DNA of 64,000 nucleotides from Microbulbifer elongatus (GTDB lineage: Bacteria; Pseudomonadota; Gammaproteobacteria; Pseudomonadales; Cellvibrionaceae): assembly GCF_021165935.1 (NCBI RefSeq), contig NZ_CP088953.1, positions 992,001 through 1,056,000 of the forward strand, read 5' to 3'. Below, piece after piece: positions 50,597 through 58,925 of this stretch. A program made the position numbers and the translations under genes. The number at the start of each line of letters is the position of its first letter. Position 1 is the stretch's first letter. Under the pieces are notes generated by a model. The model was not told the DNA's origin. It saw only the letters and a program-made list of their open reading frames with translations, and searched no databases.

Positions 50597-50686
50597 GGCA
50601 AACTCCCACATGCATTTTTATTTATGAAGATCCTAGCAGCGGGAGGAGATACGGGTCTGTATGACCAAGGTATGAAACGGGAAAAG

Positions 50687-50706
50687 CCGCCCGCAGGCGG
50701 CTTCTC
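50687..50706 (-). terminator. Rho-independent terminator, leftward
   Basis: GCCGCC-TGC-GGGCGGC is followed by TTTTC on the leftward strand. It lies downstream of the Tyr/Gly/His-rich lipoprotein gene. Confidence 0.8.
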
Positions 50707-50733
50707 TCATCGTGAGGGTTTCAATACACCCTG

Positions 50734-51141
50734 TTAGCGGCGATGGCGACCGCCACCATGGTGCGGGCGACCACCGGGACGGCCCGGACGATGAGACGCG
50801 TGGGGCGGACGGTGTCCGGGTTTACCAGGGCGGTGACCGTGGTGCGGCGGACGGTAGCCGGGCTTACCGGGACGATAGCCTGGACGGTTGTAGTAGTGGC
50901 GACCATGATAGCGATAGTAGCCACCGCGGTAGTAACGGGGATAGGCACCGTAGCGGTAATAGCGCGGTGATGAGTAATAGAAGGAGACGCTGCCCGATGG
51001 ATATACGTAGGGGCGAGAGTACGGGTAGGTGGAATAACCCGTGCTGCTGGAGCTGTAGTAGCCATCTGAAACACAGGCGCCCAGGGTCAGGCTGCCGAAT
51101 ACCGTTAAGGCCAGCAGGCCTTTTTTAACTATGCGATTCAT
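50734..51141 (-). CDS. Low-complexity Tyr/Gly/Arg/Pro/His-rich lipoprotein
   Basis: This 135-residue lipoprotein has the lipobox LTLGAC. Ser/Tyr-rich and then Tyr/Arg/Gly-rich stretches follow, with a C-terminal run of repeats based on P-G-x-R-P and H-R-P-G-K-P-G. The very basic, aromatic tail could bind acidic polysaccharide, DNA or metals at the outer membrane. No family recognised. The reading frame is trusted because of the signal and lipobox and the terminator after it. Confidence 0.75.
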   Translation of the reverse strand: MNRIVKKGLLALTVFGSLTLGACVSDGYYSSSSTGYSTYPYSRPYVYPSGSVSFYYSSPRYYRYGAYPRYYRGGYYRYHGRHYYNRPGYRPGKPGYRPPHHGHRPGKPGHRPPHASHRPGRPGGRPHHGGGRHRR

Positions 51142-51242
51142 GTGAGACCTCCGCGATGCGGGTTTCTGGTGCGAGGCTGTTCGCGTTCACGCGGGCAGTT
51201 AGATGCACCGGGTTCATTGGCTGGTCAACGAGGACGTTGCGA

Positions 51243-51515
51243 TCAGCGAGGTTGGTTGACACGGTGGTGTGGCAGGTCATGGCGATAGTCGCCACTGCCG
51301 CGCTGGTAGTAACTGGGATTACGCACGTTGTGGCATTTCCCATTCTGGTGGCAGTGGTAGTACCGGCCTTTCACCGAGTAATAACCGGGAGATTCGCCGG
51401 TCCGGTTCACGGCCGTGGTGGTGCCCGTCATGTCCTCCATGCTGGTGCAACCGGTGAGCGTCAGCAGTGCCGCTGCCCCCAATGCCCCGGTGAGTCCTCC
51501 GAGTGAACGCTTCAT
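51243..51515 (-). CDS. Small lipoprotein with a Tyr/His/Cys-rich end
   Basis: This 90-residue protein has the lipobox TLTGC (ALGAAALLTLTGC). The short mature part has GYYSVKGRYYHCHQNGKCHN, a tight cluster of His and Cys that could bind metal or form a disulfide. It precedes the other Tyr/His-rich lipoprotein on the same strand, so the two may be functionally linked. Function unknown. Confidence 0.7.
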   Translation of the reverse strand: MKRSLGGLTGALGAAALLTLTGCTSMEDMTGTTTAVNRTGESPGYYSVKGRYYHCHQNGKCHNVRNPSYYQRGSGDYRHDLPHHRVNQPR

Positions 51516-51803
51516 GAAAACCTCCGCGCCCGCAGGCGGGTAACTTTCTTACTTTCCTTCGAACCACGCACCGGTCGCGAATGTCTGTTGACAACCGGGG
51601 AAACTGGTTCGAAACCCAAGTGAAAGTTATTAAAGGGTGGCGCAGGAGCAATCACGACCCGTTGCGATGAATATCAACAACTAAAAAGTTATGACGGGGG
51701 GAAGGGATATAAGTGGAATTGTCGAAAGGAAGAGGTGGTGCCGCACCGGATATCGACACCTTCGCATCTGACTATGTACTGAATAGCTGGTTTCGTTCGC
51801 GAT

Positions 51804-52898
51804 TCACGTGCTAACCAGCTGCTGCAACTGATTATCCAGCAACTGTTGCAATTTCGGATTCAGCCCGGTCACCTCGGCACCCCAGCTGGTGGTGTGGCAC
51901 TGGATACGATTTTCCAACGACTCGTCGTCCAGCAATTGCGGGTGCAGGGTCAGGCCGCGGGATTGACTGAGCAGTTGCTCGCCGTTGAAATCGAACTGCT
52001 CCGGTTTTGCCGGCAATACGGACAGCGCCAGTTGCAGGCCGGTGGCGCGGCTGGACTGTTGCAGGCCACGCAGGAGCAGGCCTGCGCATACTGCGCGAAA
52101 GGCGGCGTCTTCACCGGCGAAGCCGAGACCCACGAATGGGCCGGCACTCGGCAACGGGCGGGCGTCGTAGATGCGAGTGAGCAGCTGCAGGCGCTGTTCC
52201 AGTTCACTTTGCAGGTTGTCCAGGGCGCTGCGCGACAGCTGGTTACCCAGCTGGGCCCAGTTCAGGGGGCGCAGGTAGAGGCCGGCAGTGACTTCGGGGG
52301 GCGGCTTGGGTTGGGCTTTGGGGACCAGCAGTGGCTTGCGCTGCTGAGGTGCGGCAGCGAGCAGTTGAGTAACAGCCAGCGCGCAGGCGGCGCTGAACGG
52401 CAGGGCGAAAATCAGGCACAGTAACAGGCTGGCCCACGGGTAGTGGACTTCGGAACCGGGCTGGATATTCAGCGCGACGCTGCCGGCGAAGCTGTCGTGT
52501 AGAACCACCGGTTCGGTGATCATCTCGCCGCGGTCGCGCTCACCGGTCTGCGCCAGCGGGCTGGAGTCCACGTCCTGGATGGTCACGCCGTAGACGGCGG
52601 GTAGCGCCAGGGTCTGCTGGGCCAGCAACTGTAGGCTGATGCGGTCACCGGCGACGATCTGTTGCAGGCTCTGGCTGGCGAGCAGTCTGGCGGCGGCCTG
52701 GGCGCTGGCGCGATCCCGTAGCTGGGCTGTGGATAACTGCTGGCTGTAGACATGGCCCAGGGTGGCGACACAGAACCCGGCGAGGGTCAGCCAGATGGTG
52801 GCAGCGAGCAGGTGGCGCTGTTGGTTGCGGCTCAGGCCGGCGAGCCACTGGGGCAGGCTAGCAGAGAGTCCGGACAGGCTGGCGAGAAGGTTTTTCAT
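51804..52898 (-). CDS. ytjB: YtjB/Smp-like membrane protein
   Basis: This 364-residue inner-membrane protein has two helices (WLTLAGFCVATLGHVY near 40 and a second near 185, LLLCLIFALPFSAACALAV). Between them is a periplasmic domain (AAARLLASQSLQQIVAGDRI, VYGVTIQDVDSSPLAQ). The cytoplasmic C-terminal half is Gln/Leu-rich. It is divergent from serB, as ytjB (smp) is in E. coli, which supports the call. The long C-terminal extension is unlike the short E. coli protein. Function unknown. Confidence 0.8.
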   Translation of the reverse strand: MKNLLASLSGLSASLPQWLAGLSRNQQRHLLAATIWLTLAGFCVATLGHVYSQQLSTAQLRDRASAQAAARLLASQSLQQIVAGDRISLQLLAQQTLALPAVYGVTIQDVDSSPLAQTGERDRGEMITEPVVLHDSFAGSVALNIQPGSEVHYPWASLLLCLIFALPFSAACALAVTQLLAAAPQQRKPLLVPKAQPKPPPEVTAGLYLRPLNWAQLGNQLSRSALDNLQSELEQRLQLLTRIYDARPLPSAGPFVGLGFAGEDAAFRAVCAGLLLRGLQQSSRATGLQLALSVLPAKPEQFDFNGEQLLSQSRGLTLHPQLLDDESLENRIQCHTTSWGAEVTGLNPKLQQLLDNQLQQLVST

Positions 52899-53049
52899 CT
52901 TGTTATGGGTTCGCTGGCGGTACAGCGGCTGATTTTATCCCACTTCTTCAGCGAAAAAACGCGCCGGGCTATAATGCGCGGCCATTTCCTTCCGGTTTCC
53001 GCGGGTTTTGCGCGCGGGCCGGTCATTTTGCCGTCAACAAGAGTCAGTC

Positions 53050-54081
53050 ATGGACGCCAACTCCCCCACTTCCCAGTACGCATCTCTCGCCGCCCACTGC
53101 GCGTCCGCGTTTGCTTTACCCGTCGCCCGGGCGCTGCCGGAAAAGCCCGCTGCGGTAACCGCTCCCTGGTGTCTGACAGTACTTGCCGGAGACATTGAGG
53201 CCGCGCAGCTGGAACAACTGGCCGCATTTGTGAACGCGGACCAGTGGAGCCCGGTGGCCCTGGATATCCTGGCGGCCCGCGCCGACTGCAAGGTGGTGCG
53301 CATCCAGCTGGAGGGCGATATCGCCTTCGCCGCCGCGCGTATGGCGCTGTTGGACCTTGGCCAGTCACTGGGAGTGGAACTGGTATTGCAGGCGGGGGAG
53401 ACCCAGCGCGCGCCGAAACTGGCCTGTTTCGATATGGACTCCACCCTGATTCAGGCGGAAGTGATCGACGAACTGGCCAAGATCGCCGGCGTTGGCGACC
53501 AGGTGGAGGAGATAACCCTGTCCGCCATGCGCGGCGAGCTGGATTTCCAGCAGAGCTTCCGCAAGCGTATGGGGCTGCTGAAGGGCTTTACCGAAGCGAG
53601 TCTTGCAGAAATTGCCCCGCGTATTCCGATTATGCCCGGTGCCCAGCGCCTGTTGCTGGCGCTGCGTGCCCTGGGCTGTAAAAGCGCGATTCTCTCCGGA
53701 GGCTTCACCTATTTTGCCAACTACCTGCGCGACAACCATCTGGCGGTGGATTTTGTGCACGCAAACCAGCTGGAGTTCGATGGCGGCGCACTGACCGGGA
53801 ATGTGATTGATCCGATTGTGGACGGTGCGCGCAAGGCGCTGCTGCTGCAGGAGATTGCGCAAGCGCTGGATCTATCGCTGGATCAGGTGATTGCGGTGGG
53901 AGATGGAGCCAACGATCTACCGATGTTGTCGCTGGGGGCCCTGGGGATTGCCTTCCACGCCAAGCCCAAGGTGCGCGCCGAAGCGCCGCAGGCGATCGAT
54001 GGCTTTGGACTGGATGCGGCGCTGTATCTGTTCGGTCTCAACGACCGTGAGATCGCGGCGCTGCTGGATGAGCGTACCTGA
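53050..54081 (+). CDS. serB: Phosphoserine phosphatase SerB
   Basis: This 343-residue HAD-family enzyme makes serine from phosphoserine. The C-terminal catalytic part has ACFDMDSTLIQAEVIDELA (nucleophile Asp), ILSGGFTYFA and VGDGANDLPML. The N-terminal part is an ACT-like regulatory domain. ATG 53050 (AAGAG upstream) is chosen over the open frame from 53008. It is divergent from the YtjB-like gene, with the promoters between them. Confidence 0.97.
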   Translation: MDANSPTSQYASLAAHCASAFALPVARALPEKPAAVTAPWCLTVLAGDIEAAQLEQLAAFVNADQWSPVALDILAARADCKVVRIQLEGDIAFAAARMALLDLGQSLGVELVLQAGETQRAPKLACFDMDSTLIQAEVIDELAKIAGVGDQVEEITLSAMRGELDFQQSFRKRMGLLKGFTEASLAEIAPRIPIMPGAQRLLLALRALGCKSAILSGGFTYFANYLRDNHLAVDFVHANQLEFDGGALTGNVIDPIVDGARKALLLQEIAQALDLSLDQVIAVGDGANDLPMLSLGALGIAFHAKPKVRAEAPQAIDGFGLDAALYLFGLNDREIAALLDERT

Positions 54082-54089
54082 GCGCGCAC

Positions 54090-54281
54090 TCAGTGAAGGG
54101 TGGTATAGGCGCCAGCGAGGCCTGCCACCGGCGCGAATTCGCTGACCACGCTGGCAAATGGCATTGGTGGTTTGCGCTTGTTGTTGCCCTCCCGGTAGCA
54201 GGCCTGTTTGTCGCAGGCGGCCATAAAGAGCGCGAAGATGATCAGTGCAATGGCGGCGAGTGTGCGCTTACCCATCAACAT
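54090..54281 (-). CDS. Small lipoprotein of unknown function
   Basis: This 63-residue protein has a hydrophobic segment ending in a lipobox (ALIIFALFMAAC), followed by DKQACYREG, a basic stretch and a short hydrophobic end. It has a CAGGG ribosome site. It is convergent with serB, 8 bases from its stop. It may be a small envelope protein, but its shortness limits confidence. Confidence 0.5.
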   Translation of the reverse strand: MLMGKRTLAAIALIIFALFMAACDKQACYREGNNKRKPPMPFASVVSEFAPVAGLAGAYTTLH

Positions 54282-54510
54282 GTGGATTCCCTGTCAGCGT
54301 TGTGCGGTGTCTTTCCGATGATTGCCAGTATTTCCACCATGGGGGACGGCTGGCAATCAATAGACGCATTGGATCCGGAAAAAGTTGCACCCGGCGTGTG
54401 AAAGTGTGCAGAAGATTAAGAGAAAAGCGCCGGCGCGGATAGGCCGGCGTGGCAATTTCCGCCAGTAATGCCCGCCAGCGCTTTCAGCCGGGCCGATACC
54501 GGCCCTATTC

Positions 54511-57500
54511 TCAATCCCCGTCGGGCATGGGGTGTTTCGTCTCCAGGGCATCCACATCCCGCGCCACCTGACCCGGCGAACCGGTGCGCCGCGCCAGCAC
54601 ATCGTAGGCCACCGGCACGATGTACACGGTAAACAGGGTCGCCGCCAGCACCCCGAACAGCACCACGGTACCGATCACCGCGCGGGTTTCCGAGCCGGCG
54701 CCGGAGGACAGCAACAGGGGGAGAGAGCCGGCGGCGGTGGTAATGCCGGTCATCAGGATCGGGCGCAGGCGCGTTTCCGCAGCCTGACGCAGGGCCTGGC
54801 CGAATTCTACTCCTCTGTCTCGTAACTGGTTGGCGAACTCCACAATCAGAATACCGTTCTTCGCCGCCAGCCCCACCAGCATGATCAGCCCCACCTGGCT
54901 GTAGATATTCAGCGACTGGTTTGTCAGCAGCAGGCCAAGCAGCGCGCCGGCCATGGCCAGGGGCACGGTGAACATGATCACCAGCGGGTGCACGAAACTT
55001 TCAAACTGGGCGGCGAGCACCAGGAATACCACCAGCGCACCTAATAAGATCGCAAACAGGATGGTGTTGCTGGAATCCTGGAAGCTCTTGGACTGTCCCT
55101 TGTAGTCGATCACCGGGGAGCCCTCGAGATTTTCCTCCGCCAGACGATTGAGGTATTCCAGCGCTTCACCCAGCACCAGCCCGTCCGCCAGGTTGGCGTC
55201 GAGGGTGATGGAGCGCACCCGGTTATAGCGTTGCAGTTGCGGCGAGTCCGCGTACTCGCTCACTTCCACAATACTCTGCAGAGGAATCAGCTCGCCGGTG
55301 GTTTTGGAGCGCACGTAGAGGTTTTCCAGGGTGTCCGGGGTGCGCTGCATTTCCCGTTCGCCCTCGAGGATCACATCGTACTCCTCGCCGTTGTTGATAA
55401 AGGTGGTGGCGCGCAGGGACCCGAACATGGTCTGCAGGGTGGTGCCCACATCGCTCACCTGCACGCCGAGATCCGCGGCGCGCTCGTAGTCCACATTGAT
55501 GCGCAATTGCGGCTGGGTTTCTTTGTAGTCCCAGTCCACACCCAGCAGGCCCGGGTTGGATTCCTCGATGGCGGCGTTCATCTGGTCCCGCCACTGGGTC
55601 AGCTGCTCGTAGCTGCTGCCGCCGAGGACAAACTGCACCGGCTTGCCCAGGCCGCCACCAAAGCTCTGGCGCATCACCGGGAAAGCGCGCACCCCGCTGA
55701 GGTCCTTAACTGCTTCGCGCACCTGGTTCATCAATTCGAATCCGGAGGGGCGTTCGCCCCAGGGCGCGAGGGTGAAAATCACCATGCCGGTGTTGAAGGT
55801 GGCAGAGGTGCCGAAGGAGCGCGGCGAGCGCACCAGCAGGCGGTTTACATAACCCTTTTCCACCAGCGGCATCAGCCGCGCCTCGATGATATCCATGTAT
55901 TCCTGCATGTACTGGTAGCTGGCGCCCTCGGGGCCGTTCACCAGCAAGAAGAAGGAGCCGCGGTCTTCCCGCGGCGCATACTCGGTGGGGATAAGCCGGA
56001 ACGACAGCGCGGCAAACGCCATCACGCCCACAAACACCAGCCCGGCAATCCAGTGCCGGCGCAGCAGTACATCCAGTCCACGGCGGTAGCGCACCTGAGT
56101 ACGGCTGAGGGTCTGGTCCATAAAGCGCGTGGCGGCGTTGTGCTGATCGTTGGGGCGGATCAGCTTGGCTGCCAGCATCGGCGACAGGGTCAGCGCGGTG
56201 AGGGAAGAAAAGATCACCGCCGCGGACATGGTCAGGGCGAATTCGGAAAACAGTCGGCCGATATCCCCTACCAGGAAAGTGATCGGCACAAACACCGCCA
56301 CCAGCACCAGCGTCGTTGCCACCACCGCAAAGCCCACCTCCCGCGCACCGCGATAGGCGGCCAGCAGCGGCGGCTCGCCGTACTCGTCCATGCGCCGGAA
56401 TATGTTTTCCAGCACCACGATGGCATCGTCCACCACCAGGCCGATGGCCAGTACCAGCGCCAGCAGAGTGAGCAGGTTGATACTGAATCCGAAAGCGTAC
56501 AGAAGAATGGACGTGGCGATCAGGGATACCGGTACCGTCACTGCCGGCACCAGGGTCGCGCGCCAGTTACCGAGGAACAGGTAGATCACCAGGGTCACCA
56601 GAATCACGGCGATCATCAGGGTGGTGTACACCTCCTTGATGGCCTCGGAAACGAACACCGAGGCATCGTAACTCTGGCTCAGGCGCATACCGTCCGGCAG
56701 GGTCTTGTTGACCTCGTCCATCTCCGCCTTGGCCGCTTCCGCCACCGCCACGATGTTGCCGGTGGACTGGCGGGTGATACCGATGCCTACCATGGGCTCG
56801 CCGTTACCGCGGAAGGTGGAGCGGTCTTCCGCGGATCCCAGCTCGACGCGGGCCACGTCACCGAGGCGCACCACATGGCCGCTGTCGCCGGTGGCAATGG
56901 CGAGGCGGGCAAAGTCCTCGGCACTCTGGAACTGGCGCTGCAGGCGCAGGGTAAACTGGCGATCGGAAGATTCCAGATAACCCGCCGGCAGCTCGCGGTT
57001 TTCCGCGCGCAGGGCCTGTTCGATATCCGCGCTGGTGACGTTGTGGGCGGTCATGGCGCCCCGGTCCAGCCAGATGCGCATGGCGAAATCTTTGGCGCCG
57101 CCCACCCGTACTCGCGCCACGCCGTCCAGCACCGAGAAGCGGTCCACCAGATAGCGGTTGGCGTAGTCGGTCAGCTCCGGCACGGTCATACGATCGGAGG
57201 TGAGGTTGAGCCAGATCACCACGTCGTCGCTGCTGTCGACTTTCTCGATTTCCGGTGGATCCGCTTCCACCGGCAGGTTGTTGAGTACCCCGGAAACCCG
57301 GTCGCGGATATCGTTGGCCGCGCCGTCCACATCCCGGTTGATATTGAACTCGATGGAAATCCGCGAGCGCCCGTCGGTGCTCGACGAGGTGACCGTCTTG
57401 ATGCCCTCGATCCCGGCGATACGGTCCTCAATCAGGCGGGTGATACGGGTCTCGACAATATCCGCCGAGGCACCCGGGTAATTGGTGTCGATGGATACAA

Positions 57501-57630
57501 TAGGCGGGTCGATATCCGGGTATTCCCGCAGTGCCAGCCGGTCAAAACTGATCAGGCCGAACACCACCAGCAGCAGGGACAGGACCAGTGCAAAAACCGG
57601 GCGTTTGACCGCCGTATCACTGATGATCAT
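54511..57630 (-). CDS. RND multidrug efflux pump permease (HAE1 family)
   Basis: This 1039-residue inner-membrane pump has the 12-helix RND plan: first helix VFALVLSLLLVVFGLISF, large periplasmic loops, and the proton-relay Asp pair in LALVLAIGLVVDDAIVVLEN. The periplasmic NTNYPGASADIVET-type start and GLAAKNGILIVEFANQLRD are standard for HAE1 pumps. It overlaps the adaptor gene stop by 4 bases, so the pair is coupled. No outer-membrane channel gene is nearby, so a TolC-type protein elsewhere is needed. Drugs or solvents are the likely cargo. Confidence 0.96.
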   Translation of the reverse strand: MIISDTAVKRPVFALVLSLLLVVFGLISFDRLALREYPDIDPPIVSIDTNYPGASADIVETRITRLIEDRIAGIEGIKTVTSSSTDGRSRISIEFNINRDVDGAANDIRDRVSGVLNNLPVEADPPEIEKVDSSDDVVIWLNLTSDRMTVPELTDYANRYLVDRFSVLDGVARVRVGGAKDFAMRIWLDRGAMTAHNVTSADIEQALRAENRELPAGYLESSDRQFTLRLQRQFQSAEDFARLAIATGDSGHVVRLGDVARVELGSAEDRSTFRGNGEPMVGIGITRQSTGNIVAVAEAAKAEMDEVNKTLPDGMRLSQSYDASVFVSEAIKEVYTTLMIAVILVTLVIYLFLGNWRATLVPAVTVPVSLIATSILLYAFGFSINLLTLLALVLAIGLVVDDAIVVLENIFRRMDEYGEPPLLAAYRGAREVGFAVVATTLVLVAVFVPITFLVGDIGRLFSEFALTMSAAVIFSSLTALTLSPMLAAKLIRPNDQHNAATRFMDQTLSRTQVRYRRGLDVLLRRHWIAGLVFVGVMAFAALSFRLIPTEYAPREDRGSFFLLVNGPEGASYQYMQEYMDIIEARLMPLVEKGYVNRLLVRSPRSFGTSATFNTGMVIFTLAPWGERPSGFELMNQVREAVKDLSGVRAFPVMRQSFGGGLGKPVQFVLGGSSYEQLTQWRDQMNAAIEESNPGLLGVDWDYKETQPQLRINVDYERAADLGVQVSDVGTTLQTMFGSLRATTFINNGEEYDVILEGEREMQRTPDTLENLYVRSKTTGELIPLQSIVEVSEYADSPQLQRYNRVRSITLDANLADGLVLGEALEYLNRLAEENLEGSPVIDYKGQSKSFQDSSNTILFAILLGALVVFLVLAAQFESFVHPLVIMFTVPLAMAGALLGLLLTNQSLNIYSQVGLIMLVGLAAKNGILIVEFANQLRDRGVEFGQALRQAAETRLRPILMTGITTAAGSLPLLLSSGAGSETRAVIGTVVLFGVLAATLFTVYIVPVAYDVLARRTGSPGQVARDVDALETKHPMPDGD

Positions 57631-58697
57631 TGGCTGGCCGCTCCCTCTTCGGCGGTGACGGTCACGGCCTGACCATCGCGGATGTGCAGGGTGCCGCGGG
57701 TCACTACCTGATCACCCTGGTTGAGGCCGGAAAGTACCTCCACCTTGCCCCGGTAGCGCTGACCGATTTCCACCTGGCTGCGCTGCACCATGTGTCCGCC
57801 CTCGGTTTTCTTCACCACAAACACCGACTGTTCGCCCGCCAGCGGCACCAGTGCCGCCTCGGGAATGGTGAGCGCCTGGCGCGGGTTGCTGATGATTTTT
57901 ACCCGCAGCAGCATGCCGGGTTTCAGTTGTCCGTCGGGGTTGTCCAGGCGGCCGCGCACGGTAAAGGCGCGGGTCTGCGGGTCCACGCGTGCTTCCACAA
58001 TCATCACTTCACCATTGAATACCCGCTTGGGGTGGGCCTGGCTCATGGCCTCGATTTTCATGCCGCCGGAAATCGCGGACAGCTGACGCTCGGGTACGGT
58101 GAAGTCCAGCTTCAGCCGGTCGATTTCCTGAATGGTGGTGATCTCGGTGGTGGGGGTAGCCAGGCTGCCCACGCTGATATTGCGCAGTCCCAGCTGGCCA
58201 TCAAACGGTGCGCGGATAATGCGATCGTCGATGCGCGCCTGCAGGCCATCGATCAGCGCGCGGGTCTCCGCCACCTGGGTCTGCACCGCCTCCCACTGCT
58301 CGCGGGTGGTGAGGTTTTTATTGACCAAGCCACGCAGGCGTTTCTCGTCGCGCTCAAAACGCTCCAATGTAGCGCGCGCCCCCGCCAGCTCCGCCAGCTC
58401 CTCACCGTGGCTCAACTCCACCAGCACATCGCCGGCTTTTACTTTCTGACCACTTTCAAAATGGATCTTGCTGATATGTTCGGTCACCCCCGCACGCAGG
58501 GAGACAAACTCCCAGGCCCTGGCGGTACCCAGCGCCTCCACCGGGTTGGCGATCTGCTCCAGTGCCACCGTGGCCGCACGCACCGGCACCGGCCCGGCAT
58601 TGGGGCCCTGGGCGTGGAGGGTGGATGGGGTGGAGAAAGTGGCGAGCAGCGCGAAGACGCTCGCGCGAATGGGTCCGAAAACGCGGATCAATTTCAT
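57627..58697 (-). CDS. RND periplasmic adaptor protein
   Basis: This 356-residue membrane-fusion protein has a signal peptide (ASVFALLATFSTPSTLHA), a lipoyl-like domain (GQKVKAGDVLVELSHGEELAEL), a short helical hairpin (about 105-160), and the beta-barrel with RAPFDGQLGLRNISVG and LDFTVPERQLSAI. It links the pump at 54511 to an outer-membrane channel. The last four bases overlap the pump start. Confidence 0.95.
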   Translation of the reverse strand: MKLIRVFGPIRASVFALLATFSTPSTLHAQGPNAGPVPVRAATVALEQIANPVEALGTARAWEFVSLRAGVTEHISKIHFESGQKVKAGDVLVELSHGEELAELAGARATLERFERDEKRLRGLVNKNLTTREQWEAVQTQVAETRALIDGLQARIDDRIIRAPFDGQLGLRNISVGSLATPTTEITTIQEIDRLKLDFTVPERQLSAISGGMKIEAMSQAHPKRVFNGEVMIVEARVDPQTRAFTVRGRLDNPDGQLKPGMLLRVKIISNPRQALTIPEAALVPLAGEQSVFVVKKTEGGHMVQRSQVEIGQRYRGKVEVLSGLNQGDQVVTRGTLHIRDGQAVTVTAEEGAASQ

Positions 58698-58831
58698 GAT
58701 GATTGGAAATACCTGATGGTCAGCGGCGTTATGTCGTTTCCTGCGGGCACAAGTCTGGCACCAAGTGCAGCAACTTTCAGGCCAGAATAAAGGGATGAAA
58801 TGTCAGGATTGAGGAGATTTACATAAATTTA

Positions 58832-58857
58832 CCTCCCGCCAAATGGGCGGCGGGAGG
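58832..58857 (-). terminator. Probable terminator of the M1 aminopeptidase gene
   Basis: CCTCCCGCC and GGCGGGAGG pair around an 8-base loop, followed on the leftward strand by TAAATTTA. It lies about 70 bases past the gene stop. The T-tract is weak. Confidence 0.5.
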
Positions 58858-58925
58858 CAATTCGGTGAGCAGTGGATTTCCCGCGATGAGTCGGGGTTGC
58901 TCCGATCAGAAAGGTGTGTGGGCGA

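Noticed and set aside
55231..57672. Long rightward frame (813 residues) opposite the RND pump
   Set aside because: Antisense shadow of the HAE1 pump gene; composition is His/Gln-rich with no domain.
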